Under the pieces are notes generated by a model, which saw only the letters and a list, made by a program, of their open reading frames with translations, was not told the origin of the DNA and did not search any database. A program made the translations under genes and the position numbers. Below, one piece after another: positions 11,501-22,215 of a stretch of DNA of 64,000 nucleotides. The stretch spans positions 22,740,001 to 22,804,000 of the forward strand of contig JAMPIT010000059.1 in the NCBI GenBank assembly GCA_026261815.1. The letters are read 5' to 3'. Position 1 is the first letter of the stretch. Each line of letters opens with the position of its first letter. Origin of the DNA: Monarcha castaneiventris obscurior. Lineage: Eukaryota; Chordata; Aves; Passeriformes; Monarchidae.

Positions 11501-12267
11501 TTCTTGACAAATTATCCAAAAAAACCCCTTTCAAATATGAGACTGTCCTCTAAATCATTTGACACTAAGATTATGGCTGAGAGAATGATGGTGTTTAATC
11601 CCAACAGAAAGTCACACCAAAATGCAGTTTACAAAAATAAACACCTCAGCCCATCATTCCATCAAGTAAAGTTACTCATGAAGTTATAGACTACATTATG
11701 ACACTAACTCATATAAATCCCACTGTTAAATCGTCTGCTATTCCTTGTTCAGTAGTAACCAATCAAATTCAATGTGTATGCTGGAATTACATAAAATTAC
11801 ATCCTAACTCAGTTCACCATGAAAATACTAAGTGTGCTTCAAAAGATAGGCAACTGAAGTTCACTTCTGCAACAGACATATTTCTCCAGAATACACCGCA
11901 GAAGGGCCAATAATAAAGGCATCTCTGTAAAATTCCTCATCAGAAGAACCAGACATAAGAAAAGGAATATGACTTTGGTACAGCAAGTTCTAAGTTGTTG
12001 TAAATAATTCTGTTAGATATGCAGGCCAGGGGGAATGCAGGACTTAACATGACCAAGATGACCACTAGCAATGTTCCACATTCAAGAAAACACATATCTT
12101 CTTTATTACTGATCCTTTCAAAATGTTTATGTCATGTTTAGGATATCCAACAGGAATCAGTGCTGCCCTAGCTCTCCATGAATTTTGTAATTACATTTAA
12201 AGTAAAATACCATTTTACATGCTACTAACAACACAGCTGGCTATTCTACAAGATGAAATAACTGTAC

Positions 12268-12342
12268 CTGAAAGGTATGCAACTTTTTCCTTTAAAATTG
12301 GCAACACTTCCATAGCCTTCATTTCATCATTTTTGCGAAACC
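12268..12342 (-). CDS. TRIO: TRIO coding exon 2 (linker into Sec14 domain)
   Basis: Reading the minus strand, the acceptor TTTTCCAG precedes position 12342 and the donor G|GTACAG follows position 12268. A pyrimidine-rich tract and a branch-point-like TGACTAATC (branch A near 12367) lie just upstream. The 75 bp complete a split Gly codon, then read FRKNDEMKAMEVLPILKEK and continue VAYLS before the next split codon. This matches the TRIO/Kalirin segment just before the Sec14 domain, about residues 53-77 of human-type TRIO. KALRN is excluded by the wording of this exon and of the downstream exons. It is too short to appear as an independent open reading frame. Both flanking introns are phase 1, so skipping would keep the frame. 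The exon contains two in-frame ATG codons that could start translation on a transcript with a non-coding alternative first exon. Certain as an exon by family match and splice sites; the isoform statements are inference. Confidence 0.93.
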
Positions 12343-12749
12343 CTGGAAAAAAAGAAACAAAAGATGATTAGTCAAAAATTCAGACAAGCTCAGCTTCCAC
12401 ATTTAATGAATGCACTGAAGAACATTTACCTTTGGAATACATTCTGAATATTATGATTACGGGAATTAAGATAACCTTACAATAAAAGCCTGCCAAAAAA
12501 ATAAACTAAACTTTAAAAATATATTAATGGACAAGTCATCACTTTGACTAACTTAACACAAATGGCATGGCCTGTTAGCAAGCCTCAGAAGAAAACAGGA
12601 TATCAGAATTAGCCTTTTTCATTGGTAAATAAAAACTATCAAACAGATCCTGTAGCTTTTATGCATTCCAAATCCCACTTTCATTTTTTGTCCAGCAGGG
12701 AGGAAGAGTATCAAGCTATTAAGAGTAGGCATGCTTAGAACAAATACCA

Positions 12750-12902
12750 GTTTAAAAAAAGAAACAAAGAACACCCAAACCAAAAACCCCACCCAAAACC
12801 CCACAACAACAACGACAAAGAAACAAAAACACCCAAACAAAAAACCCCACCAGAAAAACCCCAACCCACCCAAAAAACAAAAAAACCCACCAAAAATCCC
12901 CA
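12750..12902 (-). repeat. G/T-rich (TRIO-sense) low-complexity tract with G-runs
   Basis: The plus strand is almost only A and C. The transcript of TRIO would therefore be G/U-rich, with repeated GGG and GGGG runs. On the minus strand, GGGTGGGTTGGGG followed within ten bases by GGGG (about 12847-12879) and GGGGTTTTGGGTGGGG (about 12786-12802) fit loose quadruplex patterns. The tract lies about 410-560 nt upstream of exon 2. Confidence 0.85.
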
Positions 12903-12903
12903 A

Positions 12904-15330
12904 CGCTATTTACATGCAACTTCTCTTAAATCACTTCTGTAAGCAAAATTCTTTTCTGCTGCCTGACAGGAGCAGGATTTTTTGCCTTATACATTAAGTG
13001 GATTCAGAATTTCCTGTGTTGCAACTGAGAGGACATTTTGTCCTACTGACTCTGTACACACATGGAGAATGAAGCAGTGCCCAAGGTGAGTGATTACAGT
13101 CAATGTTGCAAAGCAGCACATCACCAGCTTGTCCCTCCCTCTCTGATTCCTACTTCTCCTACTCTAATTCTGTGGCCAAGTTCTAAAGTTCTTCCTTCTT
13201 GGATAAGGAAGACTTAGGAAGCATTTTTGTACCTCAGATTTCACCTGTACAATACAGAATTGGTTATGTTTCGGCCAATTTTGTTCATCTCACAAGAACT
13301 GAATGACATATCTTCAACTAACTTACCTGTACAACCCTTCCTGGTCTGTTTGGATTCATGTATCGTTTAAAATAATCCCATATCTGAAGAAAGTAACTCT
13401 GTTGGGGTAAGTGGGAAGCACGTTGCTTCTCTATAACAATTGAAGCACTAAAGTGCTGTTAAGACTCTTCCTCTTCAAAAATAGCCAAATGTTTCATATC
13501 CTTTGGTCTCAGGTTCTGAGCTTAAATGAAAAAGCTGTGCATTTCTAAACTAAAATTTGAAGGTATCAAACCAGTGTCCATCAAGTAACCTAAGAGCTGT
13601 ACTTAAGGGCATCATAAATGTAAATTACATCACAGGTTTTCTACTCCAGACAGCAGTACTGAGACTTCTGTGCCACTACAGTATCTAGATATGAGCACTA
13701 TTCTTCAAAACAGACCCAGCATGCACCGAACACAACACCCAAGGATCAAAGATGGTCAGGTGTTTGCATGTCATCATTTATGCATCTGTTTCACCTGAAG
13801 AACTGCATGAAGACATGGTGGCAGTCCTCAGAACACACAAAGCCTAGTGGTGACAGAAGGTTGCTAGAATTACAGTAAGAGGTTTACTAGATGGCAAGAA
13901 ATTTTGTAAAGGAAAGAACTGTGAAGCAGCACATAGGATTGCCTGTGGAAGACTATGGCCTATCCATGACTGGGGATTTTTAAAATATGTGTTCAGACAA
14001 ATGTCTGTCAGCAATGGGTCCCTCAAGTTCACCATAACTGAAGTGTTCAACCAGGGCATTGTCTCAGCACTCACAGAATGCAAACAAAAGAAAACAAAAC
14101 AAATCAACTTCTAGCCAGATGGAAGTTCCCTGGCTAGCTCTCTGTTTTTCCATGAACACCACAGACCAAAAACAAACCCAAAATTCAGTACACATTCTCA
14201 GAAAGGCTAGACCAGGAAAACTGGTTCCTTGGGTAACCATGCAGCGTGGAGGGTTTCTACATGATGGACAGTATTTTGCAATTACACAGCAACTCCAGAC
14301 TGGCAAAGCAGTGCAGGGTTTACTTTCATGTTTGTACTTAGGCTCTCAAGAGTCTAAGGACACAGCCAAAGGAACTGCCTGCATTATTACTCCTCCAGAG
14401 CACTGGCCATGGGTTATCAGCCTTTTACTGAAACTGCCAACAGTTTTGTTCCTACTACACTCCTGTTCGTTATGGACTAAAGCTCTAAATAAAACTTAAA
14501 GAAAAAACTTGGGCTTAAATAGATCACCTAAAAAGACAGCAAATACCCTTTTCCACGTTGAAATATTTGGGCTTCAGTTGAGTGCTAAGGCATACAGGCA
14601 CACTTCCAGGGTTAAATATTTTTTTAATGTGCTCTGAGCTACCCACCATAAGCTTAATGCCAATTTAGCATGCTCAGCTTTCATTTCAACCATGGCAATT
14701 CCTTTTCTTTACAGTAAATTTGGAGGTAGAAAACACTTTCTCCTCACCTAAAATGCATGCAGAAACTAGTGCCGTACTTTGCTGTCTCTCTTAGCTCAAA
14801 ATTACCCAAGACACTGATGTTACCACAATTGCTTGCTCAGATTTCTAAGCCCTTAAACTACTTCACCTCGCCTGATGATGCGCAGTAGCTGCACGTTTTA
14901 CTTTGCCCGTGGCATATAAGAAGCGAGAAACATTTAGCTAACATTTCTCTGACTATTAAGGGGCCGCTCAAGGTAAACACCCCAGCAAATACGTTAGTGC
15001 TTGGCTCATGTTCTGCATCTGCATATCCTTAAGGCTGACTGCCTTGGATTATCATATTCCTGCTGCTCTAAACAGTCTATTTTTATTCCAGTTCTGCAGT
15101 GTTAAAGCTTAACTGAAAAGACTGTGGGGATTACAACAGATGAAAGAATGCTGGGGAGCAAAGAGGGTGAATACGGCAGGAAAGTATCATTTTTATCTCC
15201 AACGAAGCAAAAATAAAACAAAAACCAGCAACATAAGCAGGTCTTAAGGACTAGGGGTGGGTCCTCCCTCCCCCTTTTTAAAGCCTCTTCTCCACAAAAC
15301 ATTTGTGGACGTGAGGATTTGAGGAATTAA
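12904..15330. other. Intron 1 stretch without recognised feature
   Basis: Apart from inverted-repeat arm B, nothing is recognised. The plus-strand open frame of 146 codons at 14059-14499 resembles no family known to me and has no supporting splice context. Confidence 0.6.
12976..13022 (-). repeat. 47-bp inverted repeat, arm B (intron 1)
   Basis: Read on the minus strand it starts GCAACACAGGAAATTCTG and ends GGCAAAAAATC, mirroring arm A at 8223-8269. It lies 634 bp upstream of exon 2 in the transcription direction, so the two arms bracket that exon. Confidence 0.93.
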
Positions 15331-15332
15331 TT

Positions 15333-15364
15333 TAAAAAAAAAAAAAAAAAGAAAAAAAAGAAAA
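15333..15364 (+). repeat. A-rich tract
   Basis: About 30 A residues interrupted by single G, directly beside the first CpG-rich island. In TRIO-sense it is a T-tract. Confidence 0.9.
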
Positions 15365-15379
15365 GGCATTTACCACACT

Positions 15380-15640
15380 CAAATGAAATGCCATAAATAC
15401 CCGCACCAATCCCTCCCTCCGCAGCTCAGCATCCTCCGCGGCAGCCGGCTGCATCACATGCTGCTGGGGGTGATGTCATCCTGGCCGGGCCGGCGGCTGC
15501 AGCTCCGCGGTGCCGCCGCAGTGCCCGCAGCTCCCGCCCCGCGCAGCCCCGGGCTGAGCCCCGCGCCGGGCACCGGGCAGCTCGGCGGGCACGGCATCCC
15601 TTGGATACCACTGCCACGGCACACGCCTCTCCTCTGCAAG
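15380..15640. promoter_or_regulatory. CpG-rich island 1, candidate intronic promoter
   Basis: A sharp rise in G+C with many CpG in an otherwise AT-rich intron. It contains a CRE-like TGATGTCA (15471-15478), a GC box (CCGCCCC near 15534-15540) and a plus-strand CCAAT (15406-15410). A CATAAATA word sits near 15392-15399. Neither strand gives the TRIO exon-1 protein. In the minus direction a first exon here could splice to exon 2; in the plus direction it could start an antisense RNA. Promoter function is inference. Confidence 0.5.
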
Positions 15641-15649
15641 CACAGCGGG

Positions 15650-18600
15650 CACCTAAGGTGCATATTCGTGCTGGTCCGCCCGAAAAAAAAAAGGCGCTCG
15701 TGTTTTAAAAGCGTTGCTTTCAATATCAAATTCTGTATCTTTTAAAGACCGTTTCAGTCTGAGACAGGATAACCATCCTTGGTGTTTTCTGTACCTATTA
15801 AAGGAATACTCATTTTACAGTTTTGCATTTCTAATAGGTAGTATATGCCCTTCTGTAGTAACATACACCATACACATGCTTTTCCTTAACTACCAGCAAA
15901 GAGGGAAGAAGCTCAAATTACGCTAATTAACATTTAACTTCAGTATATTCAGTAGAATAAGTAACACACTGTTATGTAGTCCATTTCAATAGGAGGTTCC
16001 CCCCACCCGTCACGAATAATTACACAATCCCTTGAGTTACAAGTCTTCTACTAAACAGAGCCTTATCAAAAAACAGCTATTTAAATGCTGTGTCACACAA
16101 CTAAAGATCTTTAAAACATGCAAACAAGAAAGAAACAATCACCTAAACATTTTATACACTGGAAAATTATGAAGTCTTCCCCACAAACACACCATTTCCT
16201 CCTTGCCCCCACAACTTCAGGGCCCAAAGACACCATCAGCTAGCCAAATTTAACAAACTTGTCTGCCTTAACCCTTTCTCTCATGCTGTATAAGACTAAG
16301 ATATTTTGCTGCAATATATTAATTAATCCAAGTTAAAAGACACATGAAAAGACAGCATTTTGGGATAGAGGTATCACCCTAGGAGGTTTCCGAGAGCCCT
16401 TTATTTGAATGGCCAGCACAGCCCCTTCTCATTTGAACTGCAAGTGTTCCCAAATCCTATGGTGATGACTTGGCTGCAGAGCTGCATGCCCACCTGCCCT
16501 GGAGACAACAGAGTAACCCTGTGTAACATGGCCCCCTTTTGCCTGGAAATCACAGCATTTCAGGAACTCTGCTGCTCCCCAGATACCCAGCTTGCTGAAA
16601 CTTCCCAGAGGTACTGAAACACATCAAGAAAGTCACCTTGGGAGGGTAACAGGAAATGGGTACTCAGTGTGGCACTCCTCACAACCCAGACAAATGCTGG
16701 ATTAGTCTAATGCCGAGGCTTCCTTCACATGCAGGAAACAAGGTAACTGTGCCAATCCTCTTGCACTGCAAAGATCTGTAACCAGTCAGCCACACAATTA
16801 TAGGGAGCAGATACAATTACCTTAAACACATCTTTTAAGGTAACACTTTGGTTACAGAACTGTGATACAAACCAATGTTGAAAACAGCTTCCCCAAGAAG
16901 CATTGCTACCCCAAGAACACTGAAGCGTTTACTTCCGAGGTATCTTCATTGATGTGCATTGCTCAGTTATGGCAACAAACATATAATATGGAAACAGAAA
17001 TTAAGACAACAAAGTTAGGACAACTGGGAAATTGAGGCTAAGAGTAGCATCTCTTAGCCAAGATTTTGACCAAGCACTCATCCATCGCTGTCACACACAA
17101 GTGACTTGAACTTTTCTGAAACGTGGCTGAAGAAAAACACAAACAAAAGGGAATGCTCTTATCCCGAATATTCACACTCTTAATAATACAACTGCTTTTC
17201 ACCTTGCAACATAAAAGCAAGACCTTTAAACAGGCACAAACAAAAAAGCCAGACTCGACCCAGATTACTTCAATGCTTTAGGCTCTCTTCGGACTTGAGA
17301 ATGACTCCCTGTCGTGTCATCAACAGAAAGCAAGTGCCTCATCTGCCAGGCTGCTCACTCTAGCACCAGACTTTGAATCCCCACCTCTTCTTTGACAGAA
17401 ACCCCATGCTGAATCATAGAAAAATCTTTCAGTAAGTTATTTTCCAACAGAGTACTCTCTCCATTTCAATGGACCTACTCCAATGGACTTTTGCTCAAAA
17501 ACCCACGTTATGCTAAGTTCTACAGGAAGGAAAAAAGAAAACACACATACAAAACATACACATACAAATTGCACTCAGAACTGCTAACTACCTATTACTA
17601 GGTAACAACTGGACTGATTTAGGTTAGTCTTAAGTTAAAAGAAATATCTGCTAGAAGATGAGAGATAGAACTACATCCATGGGTGGGAAAGACACTGTTT
17701 CCCAATCAAAGCAGTAATGTCCTTCATCCAGGCAAGGTAGCCACAACTGCAAACCATTCTCCACAACTCCTTGCATCCACTGGTCAGTCCCTTTGTGTTA
17801 ACCCTTATCTTGGAACAGAAAATATCAAAATTGTAGCTAGCCAACATTTAAGCAAAAAGAATCCAAGATGTTGCTCTCTTCAGCATTTTTTCTATTTCAC
17901 AGTATGACTTACATCAATGACATGACTCTGAAATCTGAGCTGTTCCCCCCTTTATTTGTACAGCTATCCCAGCTACATTTCAAGAAAAATTGCTTCTTAG
18001 TTAATCAAGCAAGAAGGGGAGCAAAAAAAAAAAAAAAAAGGGGAAGCACAGAGAAGCTCAAATGTAATAAAATTAGTGCATTATACACTGATAAGTTTAA
18101 TTATTTGCCCTTTTTCATTTCCCGTATCACAAGATGATGACATCCTTGATGATTTTAAAGACGATCTTAAATCCCAGAATCCAACAGGTTTATTCAACTT
18201 TATCAGTTAACAACTGCATATGATAAACCTCAGCTGCAAGTTAACTTACACACTACCTCCCACATTTTTCAAGTGTCCAGAAAGAGAGCACAAAGCAGGT
18301 TCCTATTCTCCATTGTAATATGGAGAGGCTTTAAAAATCAGTCAGTGAGTAGATTTCTAAATAAGGTATTATTCAATGAAAAATAATTTTAAACAAGATA
18401 TGAGGAGATTCACAAGCAGCCATTGAGAAAACTTTTATATTCTTATTCTGAAGTTACTACATAGAAACCAGTATAATTAAGTCAGAACCATTAAATTATT
18501 TTTTTCAATCAGATTCAGAGAAAATGATTGCTGAACTCCGTAAGTCTTTGGGTTTATAAATGAAATCAGACTCCTGAGACAAAGGTGAGAAAAAAACCTG

Positions 18601-21560
18601 AACTTTCATAGGCAGCAAATGGCAAAAACCCACCAGTAAGCGAGAATATACCCCAAAGGGGTGGCGAAGGCAAGCAAAAGGTAACTAAAGTTAGGGCATG
18701 TATGGGATTACTGATAGCTTTCCTTGATTTTAACTCAAGTATTTTAAGTGCCAATTTCAGTTTTATGGTAGGTTTAACTTCTGGATGCAAGTAAAGGATT
18801 CACAGAGCAATCAGAGCTGTCAATTCACCAACTGCACTGTTATCACTTCCCGTTATAGATATTGCCTACATTCAGCGCTGCTCAGCAATCTCACACCATC
18901 TTTCACATTGCAACAAAGCAAGAGAATTCAGGAAAATTATGGCAAAGACTGCAACTCTCCTCTCTTTTCTCAAGCTCCATGAGCTTGCAGATGACCAGTT
19001 TCAAAATTATCTCAGGAACACTAACTTTTAAGTACACCTGTTATGGCATCTTTAGGACTGCAGATTTTTCTTCCTAGAGCTAATAAGGAACTATCAGCAG
19101 GTTTTTTGAACAGCATACAGATCACCACTTATTCACGCATTTTTCTCAGTCCAGATTCTAAAATCACTGGGGAACTCCAACAAGGATGCAGTTTAGGGGC
19201 ATATTGTCAAAGTGGCATGATTTCAGAGTTGTTCCAGCAGCCACAGTCATGAGCTTAAGTAAAGTATTCGATGTATTCATTTAATGTTAAGATCCTAGTC
19301 CCAAATTCAAAGCAACTCCAGAACTCCACCTTTGACTCCCTCCAGCTCTGATCAAGCTCAAGACCCACTCATCAAAAAACATTATACCTTCAAATTCTCA
19401 CTTTAATCACATCAGCTCACAGAAATGTCCCTTCTATTCCCATTTTGTTTTGCATTCTATGCACTCTCTATACATGCTGCAGGGAACTGCACCACATCTG
19501 TACTGATCTGGCATGCAATGGCAAGCAGGACCTCACAGAGGCAGACAGCTGAGAAATTGCCTTGAAATAAGAAAACGAGATTCATTAGAAGGTTACTAGC
19601 TCTAAGTCACTTTCAGGTTTTGGCATATTTGCTAAGCACTAAGAGCTTCTTTCTTACCATTTTCAACAGTTCTCTGCTTTGTCCTGACAGCAGGACACAC
19701 CTCCTCTTTCTGCAAATTATGGGAGGAGCAAAATGTCATGCAGAGACATGCGGGACAAGAAAAGACTGCTAGTGTAGTTGACAGCAAATACTCAGACAAG
19801 ATCAAATGCACTGACTGAATGACCTCCCTTTTCTTGGAAGCTGGCATACTCAGCTATTCCTCAGTCAGGAGCAATTACCAGGAAATTAGCCACCTCAGGT
19901 ATACACTGCAAAGCCTGTTGAAGAGCTGTCTTAAGAATGTAAGTTAAAGAAAATTCCAAATGCTAAATCATTGCTAAAAATCTGCAATTTCCTTTTAAGT
20001 GGGTAACAAGAACCTTAGAGCTGTCCATATTTTGTAGCGAGGTCCTCCCCAGCCTGAATTACTTACCCTTTGATCCTATGAAATGTGCAAGACAGAAGTA
20101 TGGGAGTCCATTTTTCAACTGCAACTTAAAATAACACGATCAAAATCTGACCACTTTTCCCCTTTTAAATGAGAGAAACTGTGTTCTTAAATTTTTCTGT
20201 CCCTGAGCAATGTTCAATTTGTTCCTGCTGTCCTGACGACATTGTTGGAAGTTCATTTGTTTTGGTGGGAACTGCTCATCCATCTCTAAGTGCTGTGATA
20301 CTTCAATTCACTGCCCTGCTGAGGTAGCAAACCTTTTTGTCAGGGTGTCCAGCAGTAGCACACAGCTCTCACTGCAGTCAGACACTCTCACTGCTTACTG
20401 TTGCTGCAGGCACTCACAGCTTAGGGGTCTCCACTGTTAGGGCTACCAGGAAGGTACCCAGCCTCCTATAAAAGACTGGTTTAATATGCAGTTGTTGTAA
20501 CAACAAGGTCTGTAAGCAATCTTACTTGTTTTTCTGTTCAAAACACAGATCAAGTGAAAGGCAGTAGCTTCTAAATTCTGTGCAGCAACAGCTGGAACGT
20601 AACATTTTAGATTGTGTCCTTTGGCTCTTGTTCCACACCACCATCTGGAGAAATCTCTTTCCACAGTGAAATTGATGAAGACTACAGCAAGGGCAGTAAA
20701 AATAAGCAACTTAAAACAGCTTGAAAATCATCCTGCATTGTTCTATCCTGAGCAACAATAAGAAGAACTATTTCCATCAGCCCTGAAATCAATCAAGAAT
20801 ACCAAAAAACAGACTGCATATTCTTCAGTAAAAATACCTTTTAATAGCACAAAGTATTACCTTTGGGCTTTCTATCATTCATAGATCCCAAGATTACGCA
20901 TTTATTGGTTATGGTATTTTTCCTGTTCTCCACCTTTCTTTTTCTTTTTAAGTACACACACACTTTTACAACATTTTCATCACATTATGGAAATACACAT
21001 TCAAAAATTAGATTCAGTTAAATCCATACTTTGAGATGTTGGTACTTAAACAACCATTTTTTGTTGAATATTCCTCCTCCCTCCCCTTCCTTTCTTTGCA
21101 GGATATTTCATATTCCTTCTGTGGAAAACCTAGCTGTTTGCAACAAGATGTATGCCAAATAACCTGATTTGCGCACAGCTCTCATTCCTTCAAATTCCCA
21201 TTTTATTAGTTTGCAGCTGTAAGGAGCTTGAGCTCCAAAAGCCTTGAGACACAGGAAATGTAGGATGAATCCCAGCTTCTCTCACACATTACAATGCACA
21301 TACAAGAGATCTACGTGAGGAAGAAGGGGGAGATGCTTTTCTTCATCCTACATTGTAAAAACAGTCAAGTTCCTATTCAGTCGAACAACAGAGAAAAAGC
21401 ACTGTCCACAGCTTGTTTTATACCACCCTTAAACTTCAGATGTGTAGCTGTTAGAAGCATTTGGAAGGCAGCAAATAAACTTTTACATCGGAGCACCTTC
21501 CTGTTCTGTCCCTTTACTGAGCTGATTTTAGTTAAAACACTGATTATGCTACTTGTTAGA
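15650..21560. other. Intron 1 stretch without recognised feature
   Basis: AT-rich unique-looking sequence with an A17 run near 18023-18039 and scattered short open frames lacking any recognisable product. No transposon identified. Confidence 0.6.
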
Positions 21561-21685
21561 ACGAACCAATCCATAATTTAAAAAAAAAAAAAACTAAAAA
21601 AGAGAAAAAAAAAGAGAAAAAAGAGTAGCGATGAGGAGTCTGCAGGGGAATTAAAGCTTGGGTATTTCACTTTTAGTATGTGAGC

Positions 21686-21702
21686 GGTTGCTAACAGCAA
21701 CC
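21686..21702. promoter_or_regulatory. RFX X-box-like palindrome
   Basis: GGTTGCTAACAGCAACC is a perfect inverted repeat with a 3-bp spacer. It fits GTTRCY-N3-RGYAAC, the symmetric form of the RFX X-box. It lies 260 bp from CpG-rich island 2. Binding is inference. Confidence 0.45.
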
Positions 21703-21705
21703 TGT

Positions 21706-21730
21706 CTCCCTCCCTCCCCTCCCTCCCTCC
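21706..21730 (-). repeat. Quadruplex-forming tract beside island 2
   Basis: The minus (TRIO-sense) strand reads GGAGGGAGGGAGGGGAGGGA and continues GGGAG: five or more G3+ runs with one-base loops. It is a canonical G-quadruplex pattern. Confidence 0.88.
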
Positions 21731-21868
21731 TTTAAGGGAGTGCAAGATTAGCACGGAACGCCAAAAGGGATGTCCAACACACGTCTCGTTTGCTCAAGGA
21801 TTACGTTAGGAATTCTAGCCCGAATTACTCCGAGCAGGTGTGTGCTCTCACCACACACGCCGCGGTGA

Positions 21869-21874
21869 TTGATA

Positions 21875-21906
<32 letters not shown>

Positions 21907-21942
21907 GAAAAAAAAGAAAGAAAAAGAAAAAAGGGGGGTGTT
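21869..21942 (+). repeat. A-rich/purine tract
   Basis: A run of about 31 A followed by AAAG-type repeats and a short G run. In TRIO-sense it is a long T/C tract immediately downstream of CpG-rich island 2. Confidence 0.92.
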
Positions 21943-21959
21943 GAAGACAATAGAAGGCA

Positions 21960-22215
21960 GAGAAGGCGAAGAAGCGCGGCGGCCGCCCCGGGAGGCGCGG
22001 GAGGGACGCGGGGCAGCGCGCAGCGCAGCGCATTACAGCACGCATTACATCACCGCCTTTGTGCAGGGCTGAGCCACCGCGCGGCTCGGGGGAGCGCTGC
22101 CAGAGCTGCATCCCCGCATCCATCCCCCAAACCGCACGCAGGCTGAAAAAGAAGAGATCTGGAGTCACGTCAACCTTCCCCACCCCCCCACCCCCCCCCC
22201 CCGCCCTGCCGAAAA
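21960..22215. promoter_or_regulatory. CpG-rich island 2, candidate intronic promoter
   Basis: Dense CpG, a NotI-type GCGGCCGC (21979-21986), a GC box on the minus strand (21983-21989) and a CRE-like TCACGTCA (22165-22172). A 141-codon minus-strand frame runs through it (21848-22273), but its ends translate homopolymers and its protein is unlike TRIO exon 1, so it is not called a gene. The setting in intron 1, with quadruplex tracts on both sides, suggests an alternative TRIO promoter or an independent non-coding transcript. Function is inference. Confidence 0.5.
22177..22207 (-). repeat. Poly-C/poly-G tract
   Basis: The plus strand is C-rich with runs of 7 and 13 or more C. The TRIO-sense strand is a G-run block able to form quadruplexes. 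It sits at the upstream edge of CpG-rich island 2. Confidence 0.9.

Larger units (their letters stand above)
5721..12267 (-). other. TRIO: TRIO intron 2
   Basis: A 6,547-bp phase-1 intron between exons 2 and 3. It contains an antisense CR1 LINE (about 6098-8067) and one arm of a 47-bp inverted repeat (8223-8269). An imperfect 21-bp tandem repeat lies near 8476-8517. The stretch 8520-12267 shows only short open frames without recognisable products. Confidence 0.92.

Noticed and set aside
984..12342. Assignment of the exons to KALRN, the TRIO paralogue
   Set aside because: At discriminating positions (TVIVDMRG, ESFPCCIHV, GCLEYNHEEWIEIRVAFEDY) the protein reads as TRIO in every exon that can be compared.
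12619..12997. Opposed open frames over the A/C-rich tract
   Set aside because: Low-complexity Lys/Asn/Pro or Phe/Gly strings from simple sequence; no coding signal.
14059..14499. 146-codon plus-strand open frame
   Set aside because: No recognisable domain and antisense within an intron; most likely chance.
15426..15729. Two minus-strand frames over CpG-rich island 1 as TRIO exon 1
   Set aside because: No similarity to the TRIO N-terminus in either frame; the open frames reflect high G+C.
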